Notes under the pieces: model-generated | Seen by the model: only the letters and a program-made list of their open reading frames with translations | Told to the model about the DNA's origin: nothing | Databases searched by the model: none | Position numbers and translations under genes: made by a program | Source of the DNA: CAYSGX01 sp964518215 | GTDB taxonomy: Bacteria > Bacteroidota > Bacteroidia > Chitinophagales > CAIOSU01 | DNA: 64,000 bases | Direction of reading: 5' to 3' | Assembly: GCA_964518215.1 (NCBI GenBank) | Contig: CAZFFP010000009.1 | Coordinates: 1-64,000, forward strand | Part shown: positions 1 to 8,413 of the stretch, in pieces | Layout of the letters: every line of letters starts with the position of its first letter | Numbering within the stretch: the first letter of the stretch is position 1

Positions 1-435
1 TTTTTCATGCTGCGCGTGGACCCGAAAAAACGCATGTTGTTCAACCCCGAAGAATCGGTAGATTTTCACGGACAAACCGGACCTTTCATACAATACACCC
101 ATGCGCGTATCCGCTCTGTTTTGAGAAAAGAACAAGCACCCGCAACATTGCCCGCCAATGATGAAATGAACCCTGCCGAAAAAGAATTACTGTTGCAGTT
201 GTATCAATATCCTTCGGTGGTTTTGAGCGCGGCACGCAACTATGAGCCATCGCATCTGGCAAACTATTTATACACGCTGGCAAAAACCTACAACGGCTTT
301 TATCACGATTGCCCCATATTGAAAGCCGAACACGAAAACGCCAAACAAAACCGGCTTGCCATGTCGGAACTTACCGTACTGATTTTAAAATCAGGCTTAC
401 ACTTGCTGGGTATTGAGGCACCGGAGAAGATGTAG
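1..435 (+). CDS. argS: Arginyl-tRNA synthetase, C-terminal end (5' truncated by window)
   Basis: The reading frame is open from base 1 and stops at TAG 433-435, leaving about 144 residues. It carries the end of a class I arginyl-tRNA synthetase: a GQTGPFIQYTHARI stretch from the end of the catalytic region, followed by the helical anticodon-binding DALR domain (LANYLYTLAKTYNGFY), and the usual ArgS terminus LLGIEAPEKM. The enzyme charges tRNA-Arg in the cytoplasm. The N-terminal HIGH motif lies outside the window. The following gene starts about 90 bases downstream and is more AT-rich, so it is probably a separate unit. Confidence 0.95.
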   Translation, partial: FFMLRVDPKKRMLFNPEESVDFHGQTGPFIQYTHARIRSVLRKEQAPATLPANDEMNPAEKELLLQLYQYPSVVLSAARNYEPSHLANYLYTLAKTYNGFYHDCPILKAEHENAKQNRLAMSELTVLILKSGLHLLGIEAPEKM

Positions 436-524
436 GGATACAGAGAGGCTTTGAATTTATGATTGTTTTCTTTTTCTTAGTATAAAAATCATTGTTAGTG
501 GTTATTTTAGATAAAAATTGTTTT

Positions 525-1337
525 ATGAGATATATTATCATCGGTATGGTTATGCCAATCTTTTTTTTGACAAGTTGCACCAAATATGTTCAGTTAATTC
601 AAACAACTGCGAAATCACCAAAAATTAATGAACAAGATTCATTTTATGTATATGAAGATGACTCACTGAAGATTACCTATAATTTTTGGCAAGAAAGAGG
701 AGTTATGGCTTTTAGTATTTACAATAAATTGAGTATTCCTATTTATATTGATTGGAAAAAGTCATCGTTTATAGATAAGAGTATTAAACTTGATTATTTT
801 CTTGACAAAGAAATAAAGACTTCTGAGGCTATTTTCGCAAATTATCAATACAAAGGTCCAAGAAATATATTTTTTCTTTTTGACCTTTCAAATGTTGGAG
901 TTGTATCGGGCAAAGAGGTTTCGCAAAGAGAAGAAAGAGTTACATTCATACCTCCAAGAGCCAGTTTTTCAACTGTAAAATATATTCTCTTACCAGATAT
1001 AATATTCAAAGTAACATCCTCTTACAAAATCAGAATTGAGAATAGAAATGATAATCCGTCAAAAACCACAAAAGTTTATTATGACGAAACCAAAGGAGAT
1101 AATGCTAAAAATGTTTTTAGGAACTTCTTAACTTATTCAACAACAGAAGATTTTAAGGCAGAATCATATATTGATAATGAGTTTTTCATCTCAGGCGCAT
1201 CTGTTATGGATGTAAGGCATTTTAGAGGAAAGTTAATTTCATCATCATCTCCGGAATGGATTTATGAGTATCCATTTTCTGACCCTAAAAGATTTTATAT
1301 TCTAAAGGATATTCCTAAGCCCTATATAAAGCCATAA
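525..1337 (+). CDS. Hypothetical lipoprotein (about 270 aa)
   Basis: I do not recognise the family. The start is put at ATG 525, not the TTG at 492, because it gives a compact lipoprotein signal: MRYIIIGMVMPIFFLTSC, with the lipobox cysteine at residue 18. The rest is a hydrophilic, lysine- and aspartate-rich protein with beta-rich stretches (SIYNKLSIPIYIDWKKSSF) and no membrane segment after the signal, so it is probably anchored to the periplasmic or outer-membrane leaflet. It is noticeably more AT-rich than argS upstream. The small ORF at 1348 follows after 10 bases, so the two may be co-transcribed. Confidence 0.6.
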   Translation: MRYIIIGMVMPIFFLTSCTKYVQLIQTTAKSPKINEQDSFYVYEDDSLKITYNFWQERGVMAFSIYNKLSIPIYIDWKKSSFIDKSIKLDYFLDKEIKTSEAIFANYQYKGPRNIFFLFDLSNVGVVSGKEVSQREERVTFIPPRASFSTVKYILLPDIIFKVTSSYKIRIENRNDNPSKTTKVYYDETKGDNAKNVFRNFLTYSTTEDFKAESYIDNEFFISGASVMDVRHFRGKLISSSSPEWIYEYPFSDPKRFYILKDIPKPYIKP

Positions 1338-1347
1338 ATCATTTAAA

Positions 1348-1542
1348 ATGGTTAAAGAAGTAAAAGATAGAATTAAACAAATTGGTCTAATATATAAGTA
1401 TATGCCTCTTGACGAGAATGGTTTAGAATGCATACTTAGAGGCTATGTAATAGAAGAAGAAAATGGCTGGGTAGTTAGCGAAAATTTAGACGGCAGTATG
1501 GAAAAGCTGCACAAACTGCAAAGAGTAAAACACCCTTCTTAA
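1348..1542 (+). CDS. Small hypothetical protein (64 aa)
   Basis: A short cytoplasmic protein with no signal sequence. It begins MVKEVKDRIKQIGLIYKY and has a charged central part (VIEEENGWVVSENLDG). It lies 10 bases after the lipoprotein gene and immediately before a decayed P-loop ATPase fragment at 1550-1633. In toxin-antitoxin modules with zeta-like toxins, a small antitoxin gene commonly precedes the kinase, so this could be an orphaned antitoxin; that is inference from position only. It could also be a fragment or not expressed. Confidence 0.4.
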   Translation: MVKEVKDRIKQIGLIYKYMPLDENGLECILRGYVIEEENGWVVSENLDGSMEKLHKLQRVKHPS

Positions 1543-1549
1543 ATTGTCC

Positions 1550-1633
1550 TTGACTAAATACAATCTTCGACTCAGAATATTTGCAGGACCAAATAGCTCT
1601 GGTAAATCGATATTATTCACTCTTCCAAAGTAA
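1550..1633 (+). pseudogene. Remnant of a P-loop (zeta-toxin-like) ATPase/kinase
   Basis: The frame from TTG 1550 reads LTKYNLRLRIFAGPNSSGKS and then ILFTLPK before a TAA at 1631. The peptide LRIFAGPNSSGKS is a Walker A motif at the position expected for the N-terminus of zeta-toxin-type kinases (AGPNGSGKST). Only about 27 codons survive, and no continuation is seen in the other two frames, so this is a truncated fragment. The middle G of the usual GPNGSGK is replaced by S. The zeta assignment rests on the flanking hydrophobic strand and the N-terminal position; any small P-loop NTPase would also fit. Confidence 0.45.
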
Positions 1634-1805
1634 TTATGCGATATATAAATGAACAAATGTTTTTTCTAAATTTTCCGATAAATAAGTTTTCCTGCCACAC
1701 CATCAAATTCATAATGGTTTATTTTGCAGTTTTGTTGTAAAAGAGGAAAGATAATTTTCTCCAACAACTTTACACTATCATCAAACAATCGCTTAAACAC
1801 ATTTC

Positions 1806-3206
1806 ATGAAATTATCTTTTCACGGAGCAGCAGGAATGGTAACGGGCAGCAAACATTTGCTGACGTTGAAGAACGGTAAAAATATTTTATTCGATTGCGG
1901 CATGTTTCAGGGACATGGCGCTGAAACAGAAAAGATGAACCGCCATTGGGGTTTTGAGCCGAAGAAAATTGATTACCTCATTCTTTCTCACGCACATATT
2001 GACCATTCGGGCTTGATACCAAAATTGGTGAAAGACGGTTTTCGCGGAAAAATATTTTCGACTCCCGCTACTTTCGATTTGTGCCAAATTATGTTGGCTG
2101 ATTCGGCAAAAATTCAGGAATATGATGTGTATTTTATTAATAAGCGAAGAAAAAAACAAGGCAAGCCTTTGCTTGAACCTATGTATGATACCGATGATGT
2201 GCAGGCGGCTTTAGATAAGTTTCATTTGGTGCAATATGATAAGCCTTACGAAATAGAGAAAGACATTACGCTCACCTTTACCGATGCCGGTCATATTTTG
2301 GGGAGTGCTTGTGTGCATTTGAAGATTGACGAATTTGGCGATGAGAAAAAAATATGTTTCACAGGCGACATAGGAAGGTATAATAGCAGAATTTTAAGAC
2401 AGCCTCAACCGTTTCAACAGGCAGATTACATCATTTGCGAATCTACTTACGGTGATATTTTGCATGAAGAAACAGAACTCACCGACAAGCAATTGCTCGA
2501 TGTGGTGAAGCGCACCTGTGTAGAAAGGAAAGGGAAACTTTTAATTCCGGCATTCAGCATTGGGCGAACTCAGGAAATAGTGAACATGCTCAACAATTTG
2601 CATTTCGAGAAAAAACTTCCACACATAAATGTTTATGTGGACAGTCCGCTTTCAACCAATGGTACAGAAATTTACAGGAAACACAAAAGCTGCTTTAATG
2701 AAGACATTAAAGATTACATGCTGAATGACCCCACTCCGTTTGCATTTAAAAATCTCACATACATTACCGATGTAGAAGAATCAAAAGCGTTGAATTTCAG
2801 AAAAGAACCCTGCATCATTATTTCTGCTTCGGGCATGATGGAAGCCGGAAGAATCAAACATCATATTGCCAACAACATCAGCAACCCCGACAACACGCTG
2901 CTCATTGTGGGTTGGTGCGCTCCCGGAACCTTAGGCAGAAAACTATTACGTGGCGATACGGAAGTGCGCATATTTGGAGAAGAGTATCAGGTAAAAGCCG
3001 AAATAGTGGTGATGAATCAGTTCAGCGCACATGGCGATTACAGCGAAATGTTGAGATTTTTAAAATGTCAAAATCAAAAAAATGTTCGCGGCATGTATCT
3101 CGTTCATGGCGATGACGATGTGTTGCCTGTATGGAAATCCCGCTTGGAATCGGCAGGATTTGGAAATATTCAAATTCCCGAATTGCACCAAACTTTTGAA
3201 ATCTGA
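1806..3206 (+). CDS. MBL-fold/beta-CASP ribonuclease-like hydrolase (466 aa)
   Basis: A full-length metallo-beta-lactamase of the CPSF/Ysh1-like RNA-processing group. The zinc motif SHAHIDHSG (about residues 59-67) is the HxHxDH signature. Further family landmarks are DAGHILGSACVHL, the FTGDIGR aspartate, and in the beta-CASP domain ESTYGD, PAFSIGRTQE and SASGMMEAGRIKHH; the C-terminal histidine region is NQFSAHGDYSEM. Such proteins cleave RNA or act on nucleic-acid ends in the cytoplasm; the substrate of this bacterial branch is not established. It is transcribed alone and converges on the DUF3467 gene 8 bases away. Confidence 0.9.
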   Translation: MKLSFHGAAGMVTGSKHLLTLKNGKNILFDCGMFQGHGAETEKMNRHWGFEPKKIDYLILSHAHIDHSGLIPKLVKDGFRGKIFSTPATFDLCQIMLADSAKIQEYDVYFINKRRKKQGKPLLEPMYDTDDVQAALDKFHLVQYDKPYEIEKDITLTFTDAGHILGSACVHLKIDEFGDEKKICFTGDIGRYNSRILRQPQPFQQADYIICESTYGDILHEETELTDKQLLDVVKRTCVERKGKLLIPAFSIGRTQEIVNMLNNLHFEKKLPHINVYVDSPLSTNGTEIYRKHKSCFNEDIKDYMLNDPTPFAFKNLTYITDVEESKALNFRKEPCIIISASGMMEAGRIKHHIANNISNPDNTLLIVGWCAPGTLGRKLLRGDTEVRIFGEEYQVKAEIVVMNQFSAHGDYSEMLRFLKCQNQKNVRGMYLVHGDDDVLPVWKSRLESAGFGNIQIPELHQTFEI

Positions 3207-3214
3207 AAGTCAGT

Positions 3215-3529
3215 TTATGCCTGAGCAGTAGGTCCGCCAAAATTCATCGGTATGCCCTGCACGGTATCGGTATCTTCTATTTCTCCATGTACCGATTCGA
3301 ACTTATGAATATTATCTGCCAAAGCCTTCATGAGCCTTTTGCAATGTTGAGGCGTTAATAATATTCTCGACTTTACTTTCGCTTTAGGAACACCCGGCAT
3401 CATTCTGATAAAATCTATAACAAACTCGGCATTAGAGTGAGTAATGATGGCAAGGTTGGAGTAAATACCCTCTGCAATTTCTTCAGAAAGTTCAATGTTG
3501 ATTTGGTTTTGATTGTTTTTGTCTTCCAT
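3215..3529 (-). CDS. DUF3467 family protein (104 aa)
   Basis: A small protein of the DUF3467 family, common in Bacteroidota and of unknown biochemical role. Typical features are the N-terminal ELSEEIAEGIYSNLAIITHS, then EFVIDFIRMMPG, and the SRILLTPQHCKRLMKAL block. There is no signal peptide. It ends in a low-complexity GGPTAQA tail. A perfect TAnnTTTG -7 element lies 17 bases before the start, so it probably has its own promoter although it follows the glycan cluster in the same direction. Confidence 0.85.
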   Translation of the reverse strand: MEDKNNQNQINIELSEEIAEGIYSNLAIITHSNAEFVIDFIRMMPGVPKAKVKSRILLTPQHCKRLMKALADNIHKFESVHGEIEDTDTVQGIPMNFGGPTAQA

Positions 3530-3545
3530 TGCTTATAATTTTATT

Positions 3546-3553
3546 CAAAAGTA
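3546..3553 (-). promoter_or_regulatory. -7 promoter element (TACTTTTG) for the DUF3467 gene
   Basis: On the minus strand the sequence reads TACTTTTG, an exact match to the Bacteroidota TAnnTTTG -7 consensus, ending 17 bases before the ATG at 3529. No good TTTG -33 element is seen at the usual 19-20 base spacing, so this is a half-supported promoter. Confidence 0.45.
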
Positions 3554-3596
3554 ACTTAAATATTTTTTGAGCCTAAAAGCAATACTATAAAACCGC

Positions 3597-6230
3597 TTAT
3601 CGAGGCATGGCATTCAGATATTTTTGTGCAGTAAGGGTATCGCCCACAAACAAATAAACCTTTGCAATATTTTCATACGGTTCTTTCCAATTGGGGTTGT
3701 GTTCCATGGCTCTGAGATTCACGCGCACCGATGCTTCAGGATTTTTCATTCTGAAATATAAATAACTAAGATTGGCATACGCTTCTTTATAATTGGGGTC
3801 AAACTTTAGTACTTGCTCATAGTATTTTACTGCTGTTTTAAAATCATTTTTTCCTTCGGCAATAATGGCAAGTTTAATAGTAACATCGGTCAATGTAGAA
3901 TCCATTTCATTCACCTTGGTGAAGAAATAATAAGTGCTGTCTAATTTATCAAGAACAATATAGGCTCTTCCTAGATTGTAATAAGCGTTGAACATTCCTG
4001 GGTAAATCTCAAGCGTTTTTTTAAAATGATAAACTGCCTGATTTCTCATGGCAGCAGATTGAGAGGCATATTCTTTTTCGTTAGAAAACGACATATAATT
4101 CATTGCTAAAAGATAATTTGCCTGAGCAGAGTTGCTGAGGTGTTTTATATCATGCGTCATTAAAGTCAGTTGATTTTTCCATAATGCATTTCTCGAAATT
4201 GTTTGATAAGAATAAGCCGAGAGCAGAATTATAACAAAAAAGATAAATGCAGGTTTTAACCGAACAGATATGTTTGGTGAATTATCAACTTTGAAAACAA
4301 TAGTCAAAATATATCCGATTGCAATACAAAATCCTAAAGTAGGTGTATAAGTAAATCGGTCTGCCATCATACCTACAACGGTGTGGAATATGTTTGAAAA
4401 AACTGAAATTGAAATCAAATAAAACAAAATTCCAAAACTTAGTACCGGGTGTTTTTTGAAGTAATAAATTGCTATTATAAATAGCAGCAAATGAATTATG
4501 ATTGAAAATATTGCCTGAGAATTATTAAGTCCTACAGGAATAATATAGGCATACCCATAGTAAAAGCTCATAGGATGAGGAATAAATATCAGCTTGAGAT
4601 ATTCGGCTAAGATATATGCAGATGTTCCAAGTCTGATATTGAGTGGAGCATCTAATGAAACCGGCATTTCGACAAAATCTATAGGGCGGTTTGAATTAGG
4701 CAATATATTGGCTTCAATACTAATGTCTTGTATTGTCGAATTGGCTAAAGTAGAAGTAGGGTCATTAATGTATAATTCAAAAAACAAAAAGCTCACAAAA
4801 AGAGCAAAGAAAAGATGATAGCCAATTTTTCGGGTTTTTATATTATAAACCAAAAATGGAATAAAGAGCATTATGAATCCATATATAATTGAAGAATATT
4901 CAAATGGTTTTCCTTTTATTAAAATATAGATGAGCGAAATCAGATAATTCAATGCGAAAAACAAAAAGTGTTTTTTGTTACGACTTTTGTAATAGAGAGC
5001 CAATACGATCAAGGGTGTAATAACTGCATAATTGATTATAAATATGCCCGAAATAAATAGAATAAAATATACAGCTAAGTGCCATTTTAAATTTCTTTCG
5101 TTGTCGAAAATGATAATTGTTGCCGAAATCATGTACAAAGCGGTGAAAATACCTCCGGTATTAAAGAAGTATGAAGTGACAGATACGCTCAATGCCAAAC
5201 TTAGCAATACAAATTTTCTTGAATTTTCGCTTAAAATAAGATACGCTGTTGTAAGTATTAGTATAATAATAAGAGCGATTTCGTGCCTGTCATAAACGCA
5301 AGCCCAGCTGCAAACAATAACAGATATTACCGAGAAAAATATTGTGATAGTTTCAGATAAAGGAAAATTAAAAAAATGGCAGGTATCTTTTTGTTCGTCT
5401 CGAATGTTTGTAAAGAATAAACTTTTGAAGCTAAACGAAGGGTCATTAGTTTTTGTGTAGAGAAAATGAATAAGTGTTGGTATGCCTGCAACAGAAATAA
5501 AAAGCAATGCTTTATTAGTGAAACTATTCAGGGGTGATAATATAAAAAGTATTGCTCCAAATAATATACTCAGCACAAGTATATGTTTCTTTGAACTCTT
5601 TGAAAAAAATATGAGAGAAACAGGAATTAAAAATCCTGAAAGCAATATGCTTTGCTTGGAAAGTATTGCCACAACAAAAAATAATATAGCCAATGTTGAG
5701 TTCTGTATTATTTTTTCTTTTGTTGATTTATAAGCAAAAAACCACGACACTAACACGAAAAGCAATGCCAAAATTTCATCTCTGTTCTTAATATTTGCAA
5801 CTACTTCGGTATGTAAAGGATGTGCGATAAACAATAATGTAATTAGTAATGTCAAGAATGAATTCATATTCTGAAAAAGAATACTTAGAAGTGTCCAAAG
5901 CATTATTCCTGTAAGAGCATATAGCAATACATTAATGAAGTGACTGATGCCCGGGCTTTCGCCAAAAAATTGGTGTTCAATTGCAAAACTTGTAAGCGTA
6001 ATGGGCCTGTATTCATAGGCATATCCATATTCATCTTCATAATATGGCGATGTAAAAATATCGGGTATTGCACTAAAACCTTTTGAAGTATGACGATGAT
6101 TTTTTGTTACTAATTCGTCATCGAGATTATATGAATTATTCAGTGTATTGCCAAAAAGTAAAAAGGCGAATGCTATTATGAAAATATTTAAAATTCGCTT
6201 GTGCTTAATGGTGTTTATTTCAATTTCCAT
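3597..6230 (-). CDS. TMTC-like polytopic membrane protein with C-terminal TPR repeats (877 aa)
   Basis: A large inner-membrane protein. Residues 1 to about 690 contain many hydrophobic helices. The first loop (NTLNNSYNLDDELVT, then SPYYEDEYGYAYEYRPIT) resembles the acidic first loop of GT-C fold mannosyl/dolichyl-phosphate sugar transferases such as TMTC and PMT. From about residue 700 onward there are tetratricopeptide repeats (YHFKKTLEIYPGMFNAYYNLGRAY; AVKYYEQVLKFDPNYKEAYANL is the next copy). This order, GT-C core then TPR, matches TMTC/DUF1736 proteins. It probably transfers a sugar from a lipid carrier to exported proteins or glycans. It is last in a leftward run of glycan genes, 27 bases after the dehydrogenase. 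Confidence 0.7.
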   Translation of the reverse strand: MEIEINTIKHKRILNIFIIAFAFLLFGNTLNNSYNLDDELVTKNHRHTSKGFSAIPDIFTSPYYEDEYGYAYEYRPITLTSFAIEHQFFGESPGISHFINVLLYALTGIMLWTLLSILFQNMNSFLTLLITLLFIAHPLHTEVVANIKNRDEILALLFVLVSWFFAYKSTKEKIIQNSTLAILFFVVAILSKQSILLSGFLIPVSLIFFSKSSKKHILVLSILFGAILFILSPLNSFTNKALLFISVAGIPTLIHFLYTKTNDPSFSFKSLFFTNIRDEQKDTCHFFNFPLSETITIFFSVISVIVCSWACVYDRHEIALIIILILTTAYLILSENSRKFVLLSLALSVSVTSYFFNTGGIFTALYMISATIIIFDNERNLKWHLAVYFILFISGIFIINYAVITPLIVLALYYKSRNKKHFLFFALNYLISLIYILIKGKPFEYSSIIYGFIMLFIPFLVYNIKTRKIGYHLFFALFVSFLFFELYINDPTSTLANSTIQDISIEANILPNSNRPIDFVEMPVSLDAPLNIRLGTSAYILAEYLKLIFIPHPMSFYYGYAYIIPVGLNNSQAIFSIIIHLLLFIIAIYYFKKHPVLSFGILFYLISISVFSNIFHTVVGMMADRFTYTPTLGFCIAIGYILTIVFKVDNSPNISVRLKPAFIFFVIILLSAYSYQTISRNALWKNQLTLMTHDIKHLSNSAQANYLLAMNYMSFSNEKEYASQSAAMRNQAVYHFKKTLEIYPGMFNAYYNLGRAYIVLDKLDSTYYFFTKVNEMDSTLTDVTIKLAIIAEGKNDFKTAVKYYEQVLKFDPNYKEAYANLSYLYFRMKNPEASVRVNLRAMEHNPNWKEPYENIAKVYLFVGDTLTAQKYLNAMPR

Positions 6231-6257
6231 AATGTGGTATATGGTAAGAAAGACTTT

Positions 6258-7361
6258 TTACCTCAACTTCAAATCAAATAATCCCGGATAATTTTCATTT
6301 AGCTCTTTTAAAATGGATTCGCGCTCGTAAATAATTACTTTTCGTCCGGCTTGGGCTAATTTAAGAGCCAATGCCAACTGCTGTGATTCTTCAAGTATAA
6401 GGGAATTTTCTTTATAAGTAATATATTGAAACTCTATAGGTTTAGTTTCCGAGTATTCTTTAAGGTAGTTTTCATATTGAAATTCGAGATGTTGTTGATT
6501 AACATTATCGGTTGCTTCACTCAAAAATAGCTGCTGTTCCCAACTTTTGGCATATATACCCAATGCTCGGTTGTCTCTTGGAAAACAAGGACCGCCAAAG
6601 CCAAAACCATAATTCAGATATTTTTTCCCAATGCGTGAATCTGCTCCAACTGCCTGAAGAATTTTGTCGGGATCAGCCCCCGATTTTAAGGCTAAGTCTC
6701 CTATTGAGTTGGCAAAAGATATTTTAGTTGTAAGGAAGCAATTAGTAGCGAGTTTAGCAATTTCAGCACTCAGCAAATCCATACGGCAAAAGGCGGGTTT
6801 GTTTTTGCATAGGGCATGATAGATTGCTTCCAGTTTATCGCCAGATTGTTGATTAGTTTCTCCAATCAGTATTTGGTCAGGGTATTGTTGGTCATGAATA
6901 ATATTTCCTTGAGCTATAAATTCTGGGTTGTAACAAACTTCATAATTATATTCCTTGAGCCGGGTTGAAAGTGAATTACAATAGCCCGGCATTACTGTGC
7001 ATCCTACAACAACAGCTACTGTCTGCTCTCTTTTTCCAAAACCTATCAACTCATTTATAACCCTTTCAATTTGTTCATGATTGTAGTCGCCATTTTTGGT
7101 AGAGGGTGTTGCCACCATAACAAAAATGATTTCTATCTCATCTTTTACAACATCAGCAATGTTAATAGAAGCAACAAAGTTGGACGACTGCAAAAGATAT
7201 TCCGTAACAAATGGCTCATCAGAGATTAAAGTTTTGGAGTTAATATCCGTTACATATTTTTCATTGATATCAATTCCCGTAACATTTAATCCGGCTTTCT
7301 CTAAATTAAGAGCAAAGCAAAGACCAAGTTTTCCAATTCCAATTATTCCTACAGATTTCAT
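6258..7361 (-). CDS. UDP-glucose/GDP-mannose dehydrogenase family protein (367 aa)
   Basis: An NAD-dependent nucleotide-sugar dehydrogenase. The N-terminal Rossmann motif GIGKLG is at residues 8-13, an ATPSTKNGDY loop follows, then CTVMPG, YNPEFIAQG, and the catalytic cysteine at residue 259 in GFGFGGPCFPRD. Such enzymes oxidise a UDP- or GDP-sugar to the uronic acid for capsule or exopolysaccharide. At 367 residues it is shorter than usual members (about 430-450); the C-terminal substrate-binding domain is abbreviated and the usual GRxxDG-type end is not seen. Its start overlaps the upstream glycosyltransferase stop by ATGA, so the two are translationally coupled. Confidence 0.85.
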   Translation of the reverse strand: MKSVGIIGIGKLGLCFALNLEKAGLNVTGIDINEKYVTDINSKTLISDEPFVTEYLLQSSNFVASINIADVVKDEIEIIFVMVATPSTKNGDYNHEQIERVINELIGFGKREQTVAVVVGCTVMPGYCNSLSTRLKEYNYEVCYNPEFIAQGNIIHDQQYPDQILIGETNQQSGDKLEAIYHALCKNKPAFCRMDLLSAEIAKLATNCFLTTKISFANSIGDLALKSGADPDKILQAVGADSRIGKKYLNYGFGFGGPCFPRDNRALGIYAKSWEQQLFLSEATDNVNQQHLEFQYENYLKEYSETKPIEFQYITYKENSLILEESQQLALALKLAQAGRKVIIYERESILKELNENYPGLFDLKLR

Positions 7362-8407
7362 TCTTCAATTTTCCCTTTAAACTCTTTTTCGTACAAAGAA
7401 AGGTTTGCCATACCCCATTCAGAAGTGTTCATATCCCAATGTTGTTTTTTTTCAATGATTTGTAATCCTGCTTTAAAAATAATCGAATAATCTAAACAAG
7501 GCTTGTTTTGTAAAAATTTGATAGTTTTCAAAGCATTACTTGATTCCCATCCATCTTCGTGATCAATATGATAAACACAAGCAGCGTAAGGGAAAAGCTC
7601 CTGTTTTTTTCCAACTGCTATAGCCGCCCATAAGGCCATGCTGTCTATATGAATGGAATACATGTCTAACTCCACATATCCTTGAATATCCATCCAATCG
7701 CTTTTCGACATTAAAGTAAAATCTCCGCAGGCTTCAAAGTCAATAAGGAAGAATGGATACTGGTTTTTATGTTTCATTTTCCAAACAGCAATTATCAGAT
7801 AATTTAAAGATTTGGCTAATCGGGGAAAAAAATATAGAAACCTCGGCACAAGTTGAAAAAGATGCAGGGCTTCATTGCCGGGCGATTTGCCAAGTCTGCG
7901 TAACAAGTGTTTCTGGCAGTATTCGAGCAATACATTTTGGTCGGTTATTGCCATCAATTCACTTGGAACATCACACCTGTTAGCTCTGTAAAAAGTATTT
8001 TTTTCTAATTGTTTTTTACTGATGAGCTCAAAACATTCGCTTGAAAAAATGATATCTATATTGGTGCAAAGAATAAACTCGCCTTTCGCTCGCCTGATGC
8101 CTACATTTTTGGCAATCATTTGATAAAGAGGAATAGAGTGCGAGTTTTTGTATTTGTTATGAATTTCTTTTGAAACCGTGATATATCTAACAACTACAGG
8201 TGTTTCCGGAGGGGGAGGAGGTAAAACTTCATGCAAATGGGGCTTACCTTCCGGTGGATTCCACTCTACCATAATCAGTTCTACGGGTAAATTCCATTGT
8301 TTTGCCTGATGATAAACGCTTTTAAGAAATGCTCCGGTTCTTTCATTCAGATCGCCTCCGTGGTTGTCGTTTCTGCTAGTAGCAATGATGCTTAAATAAA
8401 ATTGCAT
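7358..8407 (-). CDS. Family 2-like glycosyltransferase, paralogue 1 of 3 (349 aa)
   Basis: A cytoplasmic GT-A type glycosyltransferase, related to the next two genes upstream. The shared blocks are the N-terminal strand with SRNDNHGGD, then a VEWNPP segment, RYITVSKEIHNKY, GIRRAKGEFILCTNIDIIF (the DXD-like position is NIDI), a GDFTLMSKSDW acceptor-site region, and a C-terminal YHIDHEDGW metal-binding-type histidine motif. The sugar and acceptor cannot be named. It overlaps the dehydrogenase by ATGA and follows paralogue 2 after 6 bases. Confidence 0.75.
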   Translation of the reverse strand: MQFYLSIIATSRNDNHGGDLNERTGAFLKSVYHQAKQWNLPVELIMVEWNPPEGKPHLHEVLPPPPPETPVVVRYITVSKEIHNKYKNSHSIPLYQMIAKNVGIRRAKGEFILCTNIDIIFSSECFELISKKQLEKNTFYRANRCDVPSELMAITDQNVLLEYCQKHLLRRLGKSPGNEALHLFQLVPRFLYFFPRLAKSLNYLIIAVWKMKHKNQYPFFLIDFEACGDFTLMSKSDWMDIQGYVELDMYSIHIDSMALWAAIAVGKKQELFPYAACVYHIDHEDGWESSNALKTIKFLQNKPCLDYSIIFKAGLQIIEKKQHWDMNTSEWGMANLSLYEKEFKGKIEE

Positions 8408-8413
8408 GTTGTG

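Noticed and set aside
1666..1800. Minus-strand 44-codon frame (VFKRLFDDSVKLLEKIIFPL...) in the spacer before the MBL gene
   Set aside because: It looks protein-like, but starts only at GTG, has an upstream stop and no homologue I can recall; too short to call as a gene or remnant.
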